Made by a program: the position numbers and the translations under genes
Notes under the pieces: model-generated
Told to the model about the DNA's origin: nothing
Databases searched by the model: none
The model's input: the letters and a program-made list of their open reading frames with translations, nothing else
Assembly (NCBI RefSeq): GCF_001053095.1
Contig: NZ_CGBP01000017.1
Location: forward strand, 1-64,000
DNA length: 64,000 bases
From: Yersinia similis
GTDB taxonomy: Bacteria; Pseudomonadota; Gammaproteobacteria; Enterobacterales; Enterobacteriaceae
Reading direction: 5' to 3'
In this document: positions 40,268 to 49,548 of the stretch, piece by piece
Layout of the letters: every line of letters starts with the position of its first letter
Numbering within the stretch: position 1 is the stretch's first letter

Positions 40268-41311
40268 GTGACCAACAAAACCTCTCTCAGTTATAAAGAC
40301 GCAGGTGTAGATATTGATGCCGGCAATGACCTTGTTGATCGCATAAAAGGTGTGGTTAAACAAACCCGTCGACCAGAAGTCATGGGCGGATTAGGAGGGT
40401 TCGGTGCCCTGTGCGCGTTGCCGCAAAAATACCGTGAACCTATTCTGGTTTCGGGTACGGATGGCGTCGGTACCAAGTTGCGTCTGGCGATGGACCTGAA
40501 ACGTCACGATACTATCGGTATCGATTTAGTCGCGATGTGTGTCAACGATCTGGTGGTCCAGGGCGCAGAGCCGCTGTTCTTCCTCGACTACTTTGCAACC
40601 GGTAAGCTGGATGTGGATACTGCAGCCAGTGTGATTACCGGGATTGCCGAAGGCTGTAAACAATCGGGTTGTGCGTTGGTTGGCGGTGAAACCGCAGAAA
40701 TGCCGGGCATGTACCACGGCGATGATTATGACGTTGCTGGCTTCTGTGTGGGTGTCGTAGAGAAATCTGAAATCATCGATGGCAGTAAAGTGACACCCGG
40801 TGATGTATTGGTCGCCTTAGGCGCTAGCGGCCCACACTCCAACGGTTATTCATTAGTCCGCAAAATTCTGGAAGTCAGTAACACCAATCCAGAACAGACC
40901 TCGTTGGAAGGCAAATCTCTGGCCGATCATTTGCTAGAACCGACCAAAATCTATGTGAAATCAATCCTCAGCCTGATTGAACAATTAGATATCCACGCCA
41001 TTGCTCATCTGACCGGTGGTGGCTTCTGGGAAAATATCCCGCGCGTGTTACCGCAAGGCATGCAAGCCGTTATCGACGAAGCCAGTTGGCAGTGGCCAGC
41101 AGTATTCAGTTGGCTGCAACAAGCTGGCAATGTCAGCCGCCACGAGATGTATCGCACCTTTAACTGTGGCGTCGGTATGGTTGTTGTGTTGCCTGCAGAA
41201 CTGGCCGATAAAGCGGTTGAGCTGTTGACAGCCTCAGGCGAAAAAGCCTGGAAAATAGGTGTGATTGCTGCGGCAACTGAGGGTGCTGAGCAGGTTATCA
41301 TTAATCCGTAA
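40268..41311 (+). CDS. purM: PurM, AIR synthetase
   Basis: Purine biosynthesis enzyme closing the imidazole ring (FGAM to AIR, ATP-dependent), 347 residues. The start is GTG at 40268, as in E. coli purM, with gggga seven bases upstream. The family signature segments [43 protein letters not shown] and [11 protein letters not shown] are all present, as is the C-terminal [16 protein letters not shown]. The leader includes an ERIC palindrome, unlike in E. coli. Confidence 0.98.
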   Translation: MTNKTSLSYKDAGVDIDAGNDLVDRIKGVVKQTRRPEVMGGLGGFGALCALPQKYREPILVSGTDGVGTKLRLAMDLKRHDTIGIDLVAMCVNDLVVQGAEPLFFLDYFATGKLDVDTAASVITGIAEGCKQSGCALVGGETAEMPGMYHGDDYDVAGFCVGVVEKSEIIDGSKVTPGDVLVALGASGPHSNGYSLVRKILEVSNTNPEQTSLEGKSLADHLLEPTKIYVKSILSLIEQLDIHAIAHLTGGGFWENIPRVLPQGMQAVIDEASWQWPAVFSWLQQAGNVSRHEMYRTFNCGVGMVVVLPAELADKAVELLTASGEKAWKIGVIAAATEGAEQVIINP

Positions 41312-41344
41312 TATTGCTGATTAATCGGGTTGTTCGGCAAGTGG

Positions 41345-41438
41345 GCCTCGCCTCTGCGAGGCTTATCGATGATCCGGGTAAGTAATTCGGGTAAGTGAAC
41401 GTAGCTAACACCCCTGCAGCTTCAAGTACGAAGGGTAT
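41345..41438. repeat. ERIC-derived sequence between purM and purN
   Basis: A small hairpin (gcctcg-cctctg-cgaggc, 41345-41362) is followed by ERIC right-half sequence: gggtaagtaattcgggtaag, then gtgaacgtagctaacac and cttcaagtacgaagggtata. It ends directly at the purN ATG, and its terminal gaaggg lies at ribosome-binding-site distance. Confidence 0.78.
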
Positions 41439-42077
41439 ATGAAAAAAATTGTCGTATTAGTTTCAGGCCAGGGAAGTAATTTACAAGCACTCATCGATGC
41501 CCAGCAGCAAGGGCGTATCTCTGGCAAGATCTGCGCTGTATTCAGCAATAATCCTGCAGCTTATGGTTTGAAACGTGCTGAATCCGCGGGGATCCCTCAT
41601 CATGCACTGGATGCCAAGGCCTTTACTGACCGCGCCAGTTTTGATCTGGCTTTGGCACAGGCCATCGACCAATATCAACCTGATTTATTGGTCCTCGCAG
41701 GTTATATGCGCATTCTCAGTCCAGAGTTTGTTAAACACTACGCTGGCCGAATGTTGAATATTCACCCCTCACTGTTGCCCAAATATCCAGGGCTGCATAC
41801 CCACCGCCAGGCACTCGAAAACGGTGATCAAGAGCATGGTACTTCTGTGCATTTTGTTACCGAAGAGTTGGATGGCGGCCCGGTGATCCTGCAAGCCAAA
41901 GTGCCGATTTTCAGCGATGACAGCGAAGAAGATGTGGTGGAGCGGGTGCAAACCCAAGAGCACAGCATTTACCCATTGGTTGTCAGTTGGTTTACCGATG
42001 GCCGCCTGGCAATGCACGACAACGCGGCCTGGCTGGATGGGGAGCGTTTGCCGTTGCAGGGTTATGCTGCCGAATAA
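41439..42077 (+). CDS. purN: PurN, GAR transformylase
   Basis: Transfers the formyl group of 10-formyl-tetrahydrofolate to glycinamide ribonucleotide; 212 residues, same as E. coli. The N-terminal phosphate loop VLVSGQGSNLQAL, the catalytic HPSLLPKYPGLHTH (His and preceding Asn) and the Asp-containing HFVTEELDGGPVI are conserved. Cotranscribed with purM, but here the two genes are separated by 127 bp of hairpin and ERIC sequence. An inverted ERIC arm follows its stop as well (42079-42100). Confidence 0.97.
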   Translation: MKKIVVLVSGQGSNLQALIDAQQQGRISGKICAVFSNNPAAYGLKRAESAGIPHHALDAKAFTDRASFDLALAQAIDQYQPDLLVLAGYMRILSPEFVKHYAGRMLNIHPSLLPKYPGLHTHRQALENGDQEHGTSVHFVTEELDGGPVILQAKVPIFSDDSEEDVVERVQTQEHSIYPLVVSWFTDGRLAMHDNAAWLDGERLPLQGYAAE

Positions 42078-42078
42078 C

Positions 42079-42100
42079 CTTCCCTTCGTACTTGAAGCAG
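42079..42100. repeat. ERIC terminal arm after purN
   Basis: cttcccttcgtacttgaagc is the inverted counterpart of the ERIC end before purN (gcttcaagtacgaaggg). Only about 20 bp of the arm remain. Confidence 0.5.
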
Positions 42101-42305
42101 CATAAATACTGTTCAAACGGCTTCCCGACTAATTTGTCTCTCAGTGACCAGCTGCCTACAACTCTCCAATAACGTTGGGGATGCTCATTAATTAAAAGTG
42201 ATGTCGATCTAATATTCGCGTTTTTGCCTGTATATAATCGCCCAAAACTGGCGCTGAGGTTATAATTCTGGCGACAGCGATTGCTGCCGCCACTGAGGAG
42301 TCAAC

Positions 42306-42851
42306 ATGTCTACCACTAGCAGCGTCAGATTGCGCCCACTGGAACGGGAAGATCTGCCGTTTGTTCATCAGTTAGATAATAATGCCAGCATTATGCGCTA
42401 TTGGTTTGAAGAACCTTATGAAGCCTTTGTTGAGTTGTGTGATCTGTATGATAAACATATCCATGACCAAAGTGAGCGCCGCTTTATTATTGAAAGTCAG
42501 GGAACAAAAATTGGCCTGGTCGAATTAGTTGAGATTAATCATATTCACCGCCGCGCTGAATTTCAGATCATTATCGATCCAACCCATCAAGGTAGAGGCT
42601 ACGCCGGTGCCGCGGCTAAATTAGCGATGGAGTATGGTTTTTCGGTACTGAATTTGTACAAACTTTATCTGATTGTGGATAAAGAAAATGAGAAAGCCAT
42701 TCATATCTACAGCAAATTAGGCTTTGAAATCGAAGGCGAATTGAAGCAAGAGTTCTTTATCAATGGTGAATACCGTACTGTTATCCGTATGTGTATTTTC
42801 CAACCACAATATTTGGCTAAATATAAAACACCATCGATAAAAAATGCTTAA
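42306..42851 (+). CDS. speG: SpeG, spermidine N-acetyltransferase
   Basis: GNAT acetyltransferase of 181 residues inactivating spermidine with acetyl-CoA. It matches E. coli SpeG nearly throughout ([37 protein letters not shown] as overlapping short blocks, HDQSERRF, and the acetyl-CoA pyrophosphate loop [14 protein letters not shown]). The ATG at 42306 has gaggag nearby. In E. coli speG lies elsewhere; here it is inserted after purN. A monocistronic unit. Confidence 0.96.
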   Translation: MSTTSSVRLRPLEREDLPFVHQLDNNASIMRYWFEEPYEAFVELCDLYDKHIHDQSERRFIIESQGTKIGLVELVEINHIHRRAEFQIIIDPTHQGRGYAGAAAKLAMEYGFSVLNLYKLYLIVDKENEKAIHIYSKLGFEIEGELKQEFFINGEYRTVIRMCIFQPQYLAKYKTPSIKNA

Positions 42852-42891
42852 TACGTTGGGGTCATATGGCCCCAATTGTTTTCTCCCCGTT

Positions 42892-42960
42892 ATACCCGTC
42901 ATACATCAAGCTATATATGCATTGGCTATGTTCAATTACCCGAATCACTTACTGAGTGCC
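42892..42960. repeat. ERIC-type repeat overlapping the fliB 3' end
   Basis: tatacccgtcatacatcaag at one end and ttacccgaatcacttactga at the other. The reverse-strand fliB frame stops inside it (tga of the ERIC motif agtaagtgat). Confidence 0.7.
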
Positions 42961-44138
42961 AGCAAAGACAACAACGGAAAATCATCTCTCATCGCTAAAG
43001 CCGTCAGTTCCTGTTTAAACTGTTGGCTCGAGCTATCTGTTGACTCACGGCAGGCATGGTAAGAATAAATAATATCAATGACGTCATCCTCCGTCAGTTG
43101 CCCGTTTTTAGTGGCGTAAGTACTGATGAGTACTTTCAGATAAAAATAATCAATTGCTACTAAATTAAATGCAGCGGTCACCGGTAGTTCGTTACCCATC
43201 GCCAATTGGTCATGATGAATACGATAGAGAATGTAATTACGCAATACCGACGTGTGCTGTAAGAAAAAAGGCAATGCATGTTGAGACCAGGCATTTTTCC
43301 ATTGCGGTTCAGCATACGCATCGGTGAAACAGGCCAGTGCCGGATGTGCATAATTAGCGAGCATTTTTTTACCGCGGATATCAGGCAATTGCATCATAAA
43401 ATGCCGTAGGCAAGCCAATAATTCCTTAACGGGGCCAGCATCAGGAACAACCGCCTGTAACTCGTTCGCTGCAACACCTGCCACCATGGCATTGATTAAT
43501 TCGTCACGCAGGCTATCGATTTCAGCCATTTTAATTTTATTAATGCCATTGAAAGCCTGATAGCTCTGCAAAAATTGATTTATTGCCCAAAGATTTTCTT
43601 CAATATTGTCCTGTTGATTCATTGCTAGCGCCGCACAGGCACGATTAGCCAACCGCTCCTCCGTCACAATCTCAGACGCCTTAAAATAATCATATTGATT
43701 GATAATAGAAAAACGCAGTGTTAACGCATCTGCTGAAAATAATACCTGTCGAGTCACTTCTGGGCAGGAGAGCGACATACTTTTAATTTTTTGATTTTTA
43801 TAAATATGCTCAACGCGAGGATACGTGGCACAAGAGGTACTCAACGCATTAATACCGGTGTGCTTATAAATTTGGCATAAACGCTGCTCATCAAGAAAAG
43901 GGCAATTCCCCTGATTATCTGGGTTGATATTAGCCCAGGATGCCAGGCTGTCTTGAGTAACAGAAATATGGCTTATGGCGATACGCTTAATATCGGAGTA
44001 GGGGCTTTTGATGTATCTCTGATAACGGTTTTTATCGAGCGTAATACTCACGCCTTTGCAGCAGTGTTCACGGCAAGCCGCACCAACACAGCTAAACGTC
44101 TCCATAAAATCGGGTTGGGTTATCAGTAGTTCTTTCAC
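42945..44138 (-). CDS. FliB-type lysine N-methylase
   Basis: A 397-residue protein of the FliB family (flagellin lysine N-methylase in Salmonella). The cysteine-rich N-terminus CVGAACREHCCKGVSITLD and the segment CPFLDEQRLCQIYKHTGINALSTSC-x-TYPR are typical and probably bind an iron-sulfur cluster or zinc. The start is GTG at 44138 with gga at a suitable distance. No flagellar genes surround it. The last residues (LSK) and stop are supplied by an ERIC element. A methylation target other than flagellin is possible. Confidence 0.85.
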   Translation of the reverse strand: MKELLITQPDFMETFSCVGAACREHCCKGVSITLDKNRYQRYIKSPYSDIKRIAISHISVTQDSLASWANINPDNQGNCPFLDEQRLCQIYKHTGINALSTSCATYPRVEHIYKNQKIKSMSLSCPEVTRQVLFSADALTLRFSIINQYDYFKASEIVTEERLANRACAALAMNQQDNIEENLWAINQFLQSYQAFNGINKIKMAEIDSLRDELINAMVAGVAANELQAVVPDAGPVKELLACLRHFMMQLPDIRGKKMLANYAHPALACFTDAYAEPQWKNAWSQHALPFFLQHTSVLRNYILYRIHHDQLAMGNELPVTAAFNLVAIDYFYLKVLISTYATKNGQLTEDDVIDIIYSYHACRESTDSSSQQFKQELTALAMRDDFPLLSLLALSK

Positions 44139-44222
44139 TTAACGTTTCCATTCAATAGTCACTCATAACAAACGACATAAAAAATGGAAACTTAAATCGT
44201 GAAAGATAAATCCAGTAAATAC

Positions 44223-44387
44223 GAGGTTATTGACAAAGTGCCCGCGACGGAGAGAACAGGCAGATCGTAAAGACGCCGTAAATACATCCATGTAGGCTCG
44301 AGCCGCGCCATCCTTGGCGCGGACGCTTTACTCCTCTGCCTATCCTCACCGTTCAAGATTGAGTCATCGGGGTTTGTCAGCAGTCTG
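44223..44387. repeat. 165-bp palindromic miniature element (YPAL-like), copy 2
   Basis: Begins gaggttattgacaaagtgcc and ends ggtttgtcagcagtctg; inverted relative to the copy at 15694-15858. It is flanked by a perfect 9-bp direct repeat agtaaatac (44214-44222 and 44388-44396), the footprint of a transposition-type insertion. It lies between fliB and pstB. Confidence 0.8.
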
Positions 44388-44477
44388 AGTAAATACCTTA
44401 TTTTGTAATGACTGGTTTTGTAACAGCCAGCGTCAGGACAACTCACGTCAGAACAACCAACCTCATTCAGCACTCTA
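44388..44477. other. pstB downstream region
   Basis: About 90 bp between the element and the pstB stop with imperfect short repeats (aatgactggttttgtaacag, cgtcaggacaactcacgtca). No clear terminator was seen. Confidence 0.4.
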
Positions 44478-45290
44478 TTAACCATAGCGGCCGGTAATAT
44501 AATCTTCCGTCTGACGCTGATGTGGCGAGGTGAATAACGCATCGGTATTGTTATATTCCACCAAACGCCCCTGATGAATAAACGCCGTGTAATCTGAAAC
44601 TCGCGCGGCCTGTTGCATATTGTGGGTCACTAATACCACCGTGTATTGCTGCTTCAAGGTCGTAATCAGCTCTTCAATGGTTAGCGTCGATATCGGGTCT
44701 AAAGCGGAAGTCGGTTCATCCAGCAATAATACTTCTGGTTCAATGGCAATCGCTCTGGCGATGACTAACCGTTGCTGCTGGCCGCTGGAGAGGCGAAACG
44801 CATTTTCCCGCAACCTATCCTTCACTTCATGCCATAACGCCGCCGCCCGTAGCGAACGCTCAACCGCATCGTCAAGGACCCGCCGGTCACGGACCCCTTG
44901 TAGGCGTAAACCGTATACCACATTCTCATAAATGGATTTAGGAAATGGGTTAGGCCGTTGAAAGACCATACCAACTCGGCGACGTAATGTGGCGACATCG
45001 GTGGTTTTATCGGTGATAATTTCATCACCCAGCCGGATCTCTCCTTCAGAATGGCAGTTATCCAGCAGGTCATTCATCCGGTTAAAGCAGCGTAACAACG
45101 TGGATTTACCACAACCTGAAGGGCCAATCAACGCCGTGACCCGATGCTTGGGGACACAGAATGAGATGTCATGCAGTACCTGCTTATCGCCATAAAATAA
45201 ATTGAGCCTCTCGACCGCCAGTGCAGTTTGCTCATCAGTCAAATGCTGTACATCAAGTAGCGGCAAAGAATTCGGCGTCAAAAGTCCCAT
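44478..45290 (-). CDS. pstB: PstB, phosphate ABC transporter ATPase
   Basis: ATP-binding subunit of a high-affinity phosphate importer, 270 residues. Walker [10 protein letters not shown], the PstB-specific Q-loop [19 protein letters not shown], signature LSSGQQQR and Walker [14 protein letters not shown] are intact. It is the last gene of pstC-pstA-pstB on the reverse strand, 27 bp after pstA. No pstS or phoU follows, so this is a secondary pst locus rather than the classical pstSCAB-phoU operon. Confidence 0.96.
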   Translation of the reverse strand: MGLLTPNSLPLLDVQHLTDEQTALAVERLNLFYGDKQVLHDISFCVPKHRVTALIGPSGCGKSTLLRCFNRMNDLLDNCHSEGEIRLGDEIITDKTTDVATLRRRVGMVFQRPNPFPKSIYENVVYGLRLQGVRDRRVLDDAVERSLRAAALWHEVKDRLRENAFRLSSGQQQRLVIARAIAIEPEVLLLDEPTSALDPISTLTIEELITTLKQQYTVVLVTHNMQQAARVSDYTAFIHQGRLVEYNNTDALFTSPHQRQTEDYITGRYG

Positions 45291-45317
45291 ATCATGTCCT
45301 GCAGGTTAAGAATCCAA

Positions 45318-46979
45318 TTACAACATTAAGCCACGGTACTTCTCACGCAGATGGTGACGAATCCCCATCGCGGCTAAATTAAGGCCAACGACAATGATCA
45401 CCAGTAGCAGCGCGGTGGCAAAAACCAATGGGCGGGCCGCTTCCACATTCGGGCTTTGGAACGCCATATCATAGATCTGGAAGCTTAGATGCATGAATTT
45501 ACGCTCCAAATGTAGGAAGGGGAAAATACCATCGACCGGTAATACCGGGGCGGATTTAACCACCCCCACTAACATCAGAGGTGCAGTCTCCCCCGCGGCC
45601 CGGGCGACGGCTAAAATCAGCCCAGTGAGCATCGCAGGTGCCGCCATCGGTAGCACGATGTGCCACAGTGTCTCAGCCTTGCTGGCCCCCAAAGCCTGTG
45701 ACCCTTGCCGCAAACTGGTTGGAATGCGAGCCAGCCCTTCTTCGGTAGCAACAATCACCACCGGTAACGTCAATAAAGCCAGCGTTAACGCCGCCCACAG
45801 CACACCCGGTGTACCAAATGTTGGATTAGGCAATGACTCGGCATAAAAGAGCTTATCCAGCGAACCACCTATCAGATAAACAAAGAACCCCAGACCAAAT
45901 ACCCCATACACAATGGAGGGTACCCCAGCCAGGTTCACCACGGAGATACGGATCAGGCGAGTCAACCAGTTTTTCCCAGCGTATTCATGCAGATAAACCG
46001 CTGCGATCACCCCTAATGGCATCACCACGATAGACATTAAAATAACCATCAGTACCGTACCGAAAATAGCGGGAAAAACACCGCCTTCCGAACTCGCATT
46101 GTACGGATTCTCGGTCAAAAATTTCTTAGTTTGTGCCGCCCAGTGCCGCAACTTCTGCCCGAAACTCATGTCGTTGGGATACCAGGCCTGGTTAATTTCA
46201 CTCAGTGGCAGTGAGTGTATTTGCTCATTCATATCTTGCCACAAGAGTGTATAGCGGTGTTTTTCCGTTTGTAAGCTCCGCAGTTTATCGATAAGAGTCT
46301 GGTGACGACGTTGTAATTCCCCCAGCTCTGCGGCAATACGATCCTGCGATTTGCTGTCTAAATCTCCGGCGATTTGCAGCCGCTTCTTTTGTAACCGCAA
46401 TGCTTCAAATTGTTGATTGAGCATACTCATTTGACGGAACTGAATATCATTAGCTTGCCTAACCAGCGCCTGCACGATAGGAATGCGTTTTTGCAGCTCT
46501 TGTCTTAGGTTATCGCCAACTAATGGCTGCCCGTTATCCAACATACCGGCGAGTAAACCGTACGCCATGCCATTGTTATGGCGGTCCAGAGCCAATAGCC
46601 CCTTAGGCAGGCTGCGCTGTTGAATATCACTCTCCAACAAGGTATAAAAATCCTGCCCCTGAACCTCACGGTTACCTGCCTTGATCAGTAAGCGAGTGAC
46701 TGAATCACCCGTATTTAGCGGTAGGGTAATCCCGGCCTGTTCTAATTGCTGCCGCGGTAGAGATTGTTGCCGATAAATTTCCCCCACCAGTCTTACCGGG
46801 CCGGCAGCGGCTTGTTTCAACTCAAATTGGTAGACCGGACTGGGCCAGAAATAACGCATCCCCTGCCCTGCCAGCAACAAAATGACGCCAATCAGCGCCA
46901 GCAAGCTAATACTGACTGACGCCGCAGTTAGCCAGATCCACGGCGAGCCAGATTTAACCCATTTGTCTATAAAACTCAT
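45318..46979 (-). CDS. pstA: PstA, phosphate ABC transporter permease with long periplasmic insert
   Basis: Inner-membrane permease of 553 residues, nearly twice the usual PstA (about 300). The N-terminal helix (WLTAASVSISLLALIGVILLLAG) is followed by a soluble, coiled-coil-rich stretch (about residues 170-260: RQMSMLNQQFEALRLQKKRL, then GELQRRHQTLIDKL) and then the conserved transport domain with PLGVIAAVYLHEYAG and the EAA loop GSQALGASKAETLWHIVLPMA. Enlarged PstA/PstC pairs occur in gammaproteobacteria. The ATG lies at the edge of a 17-bp triple repeat, with a possible six-residue leader frame overlapping it (ATGA). Confidence 0.92.
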   Translation of the reverse strand: MSFIDKWVKSGSPWIWLTAASVSISLLALIGVILLLAGQGMRYFWPSPVYQFELKQAAAGPVRLVGEIYRQQSLPRQQLEQAGITLPLNTGDSVTRLLIKAGNREVQGQDFYTLLESDIQQRSLPKGLLALDRHNNGMAYGLLAGMLDNGQPLVGDNLRQELQKRIPIVQALVRQANDIQFRQMSMLNQQFEALRLQKKRLQIAGDLDSKSQDRIAAELGELQRRHQTLIDKLRSLQTEKHRYTLLWQDMNEQIHSLPLSEINQAWYPNDMSFGQKLRHWAAQTKKFLTENPYNASSEGGVFPAIFGTVLMVILMSIVVMPLGVIAAVYLHEYAGKNWLTRLIRISVVNLAGVPSIVYGVFGLGFFVYLIGGSLDKLFYAESLPNPTFGTPGVLWAALTLALLTLPVVIVATEEGLARIPTSLRQGSQALGASKAETLWHIVLPMAAPAMLTGLILAVARAAGETAPLMLVGVVKSAPVLPVDGIFPFLHLERKFMHLSFQIYDMAFQSPNVEAARPLVFATALLLVIIVVGLNLAAMGIRHHLREKYRGLML

Positions 46980-47010
46980 TTGTTTATAAAACCCATTTGC
47001 TTATAAAACC
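46960..47010. repeat. 17-bp tandem repeat x 3 at the pstA start
   Basis: catttgtctataaaact, catttgtttataaaacc and catttgcttataaaacc in perfect register. The first unit is the 5' end of pstA, so the gene start itself has been amplified. Confidence 0.88.
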
Positions 47011-47046
47011 TATATTTATAACTTGTTTTTATAGACCCTATTTTCA

Positions 47047-49296
47047 TCACGCTGTCCGCTCCATTTGATAGCGTTCACGCAGCCGCAGGCGAACCGTTTC
47101 TGCCAGCGTGTTCACCAAAAACGTAAAGCAGAACAAGACCAATGCCGTCAGGAATAGCACCCGGTAGTGCCCACTGCCGACCACCGCTTCCGGCATCTCA
47201 ATGGCTATGTTGGCCGCCATCGCCCGTAACCCTTGGAAAATGCTGCCATCAATAATTGGCGAGTTGCCGGTTGCCATCAGCACAATCATGGTCTCACCCA
47301 CCGCACGGCCAAAACCTATCATCACCGCAGAGAAAATACCGGCGTAGGCTGAAGGCAATACCACGTGAAGCAATGTTTGCCAGGGGGTTGCCCCCAATGC
47401 CAACGAACCTTGACTTAATGACGGGGGCACACTGAACAGCGCATCCTCTGCCAAAGAGAAAATTATAGGGATCAAAGCGAACCCCATTGCCACGCCCACC
47501 ACCAGCGCATTGCGCTGATCGTAATCATCCCCCAGCCACTCATGCAACGGTTGGCCCAGCGTCCACACCGCCAATGATGGCCCCAACCACAGGGCCAGCC
47601 ATCCGGTCAGTAAGATCACCGGCAGCAATACAATCACATCCCAGCCTGCAGGCAATGGCCATTGTGTCTTAGCCGACAGGCGAGCGCTGCCCCAACCACA
47701 CAATAAAATCGCCAGCGCCAGTAGCAACGGCAATAACAAAATCCCCGCCAGATAACGTTCAATCACCGGCGCCAGCCAGATCCCCGCAATTAAACCGATA
47801 ACCACCGTGGGGAATGCTCCCATCATCTCAATGGTCGGTTTAACCACTCGCCGCAAACCCGCAGACATAAAATATGCCGTGTAAATGGCCCCCGCCAGTG
47901 CCAACGGCACCGCGAATAACATGGCATAAACGGCTGCCTTTAAGGTACCGAAGACAATCGGTATCAGGCTAAATTTGGCCTGATAGCTCTCTTCGGCAGA
48001 ACTGGATTGCCATACATAGGCTGGTTCTGGGTAGTTTTCATACCACAATTGCTGCCACAGGCCACGCCAGGTGATATCTGGGTAACGATTATCCAGCCGA
48101 TAAACCGACCACCCGGCGGAATTCTCCACTAACAGGCTATCGCCCCACGGCGAAAAATCTGCATGGCTAATACCTTCGACCAACGTAGATTGCAGTAACG
48201 GCGGTGACTGGATGCTGGTGAAAAGTGATAACTCACCTTGTGGCGAGAGCAAAGCAAAGACCCGGCGGGTGTTCTCAGCGGTGAGGACCCCCTGACTTGC
48301 TGGTGTAAAACTGTGGATCCGCGTCAAATGGAACTGTGAGCTTTGCCCCTTTCGCACATCAAACCATTGTGTCACCACACCATCAGGTGATTGCACCAAC
48401 AGCGATTTCCCTCCAGCCAATAAGGAGAGCGTTAAAGGCCCACTGAGCGCTTCCTTTTCACCCACCAGAGAAACCACTTCGCGTAACTGCCAGCCGGAAT
48501 CTGGTGGGTCACTCGCGAGTTTTTCACTCTCTAATTGCGCATTAACCCGTTGGTAAATATGTACTTGATTGCCCGATAGCACATAGAGTAAGCGGCCATC
48601 TGGCGCTAGCAACAGTTGATCGACAGTGGCGGGCACCGCGCCAAGAGTGGTTATCTGCTGCCCCTGCGTGGTGAATTGCCCCACCAACAAGCGGCTATCA
48701 TCGGTAATGGCAGCAACGGAAAACTGCTGTGGTTGCGGCTCTGCCAGCGCCAGATGCAGCAAGCGCTTGCCTTGTATATCGAGCGCACGTGGTTGATCGT
48801 CCAATGGAAATTGCCAGCCAGGCGGGGTGGCAGAAAAATCGGGTTGTAGCAAAATGAAGCGGCCATTACTCAGACCCGCACCATATAAAGGCCGCCCGCC
48901 GATGGCACGGCTCCATGAGACTGGCGGCGCGGATAATGCCTGTTCATTGATGACACTGCCAGCAGGCGCATTCCCTTGTCCACCAAGGAGGATAAACGAA
49001 CCTTTACCTTGATTATCAATGCGATAAGCTATTTTTCCTTGAATATCCATTCCCAGTGCTAGCGCCGGCGCATTGCGCTTCACCACGAATTGATTATCCA
49101 AACTGATAGAAACAGGTTTAAATAATGGCAATACGGCATACAATAAGTAGACAAATATCAGCATCAGTGTCAGTAATACCAGCAAACCACCACTGGTGAC
49201 TATCATGCGCACCCAACGATCAATAAAAGCCCGACGCTTATCTCTCCCTGATGGTGCCGCTATGCTTGTTCGCCGCATAATGTTTAATTGCCTCAT
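47047..49296 (-). CDS. pstC: PstC, large phosphate ABC transporter permease
   Basis: Permease of 749 residues (usual PstC about 320). The first helix (SGGLLVLLTLMLIFVYLLYAVLPLF) is followed by some 370 periplasmic residues with repeated WD/beta-propeller-like strands (GRLLYVLSGNQVHIYQ, GKSLLVQSPDGVVTQWFD, GDSLLVENSAGWSVYRLD). The conserved transport domain comes last, with PTVVIGLIAG and the EAA loop GSLALGATPWQTLLHVVLPSA. ATGs at 49296 and 49278 are both possible. First gene of pstCAB, divergent from ppk. A Pho-box-like array lies upstream. Confidence 0.92.
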   Translation of the reverse strand: MRQLNIMRRTSIAAPSGRDKRRAFIDRWVRMIVTSGGLLVLLTLMLIFVYLLYAVLPLFKPVSISLDNQFVVKRNAPALALGMDIQGKIAYRIDNQGKGSFILLGGQGNAPAGSVINEQALSAPPVSWSRAIGGRPLYGAGLSNGRFILLQPDFSATPPGWQFPLDDQPRALDIQGKRLLHLALAEPQPQQFSVAAITDDSRLLVGQFTTQGQQITTLGAVPATVDQLLLAPDGRLLYVLSGNQVHIYQRVNAQLESEKLASDPPDSGWQLREVVSLVGEKEALSGPLTLSLLAGGKSLLVQSPDGVVTQWFDVRKGQSSQFHLTRIHSFTPASQGVLTAENTRRVFALLSPQGELSLFTSIQSPPLLQSTLVEGISHADFSPWGDSLLVENSAGWSVYRLDNRYPDITWRGLWQQLWYENYPEPAYVWQSSSAEESYQAKFSLIPIVFGTLKAAVYAMLFAVPLALAGAIYTAYFMSAGLRRVVKPTIEMMGAFPTVVIGLIAGIWLAPVIERYLAGILLLPLLLALAILLCGWGSARLSAKTQWPLPAGWDVIVLLPVILLTGWLALWLGPSLAVWTLGQPLHEWLGDDYDQRNALVVGVAMGFALIPIIFSLAEDALFSVPPSLSQGSLALGATPWQTLLHVVLPSAYAGIFSAVMIGFGRAVGETMIVLMATGNSPIIDGSIFQGLRAMAANIAIEMPEAVVGSGHYRVLFLTALVLFCFTFLVNTLAETVRLRLRERYQMERTA

Positions 49297-49375
49297 GCCT
49301 TACACCATATTCCGTCAATGGTTACTGCCCGTGATTAATCTGTCAGGCATTTACATGCTACCGTTTCAAGCTATC

Positions 49376-49412
49376 TGTTCAAATAAGTTGTTCAAATAAG
49401 CTGTTCAAATGA
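49376..49412. repeat. 13-bp tandem repeat x 2.8 between pstC and ppk
   Basis: tgttcaaataagt, tgttcaaataagc and tgttcaaatga follow one another without spacer. Confidence 0.85.
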
Positions 49413-49419
49413 CCGAGCA

Positions 49420-49452
49420 TCTTATGTCAGTTTTGTGGCGTTTGCATGACAA
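49420..49452 (-). promoter_or_regulatory. Pho-box-like array upstream of pstC
   Basis: On the reverse strand three 11-bp units (ttgtcatgcaa, acgccacaaaa, ctgacataaga) keep the 11-bp period of PhoB sites (ctgtcat plus a 4-bp A/T spacer). Units one and three match six of seven, unit two matches poorly. It lies about 125 bp before pstC. Confidence 0.45.
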
Positions 49453-49548
49453 TGTTAACTAATGATATCTGTTGGACTTTTTTGTCAATTTTTCGCAATA
49501 ATGTTTACGGACACTAAATACTCCCACAATAATCTTAATGGAGTTGCA

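Noticed and set aside
44192-44542. 116-codon reverse frame across the pstB end
   Set aside because: It reads through the palindromic miniature element and overlaps pstB in another frame; it is not a gene.
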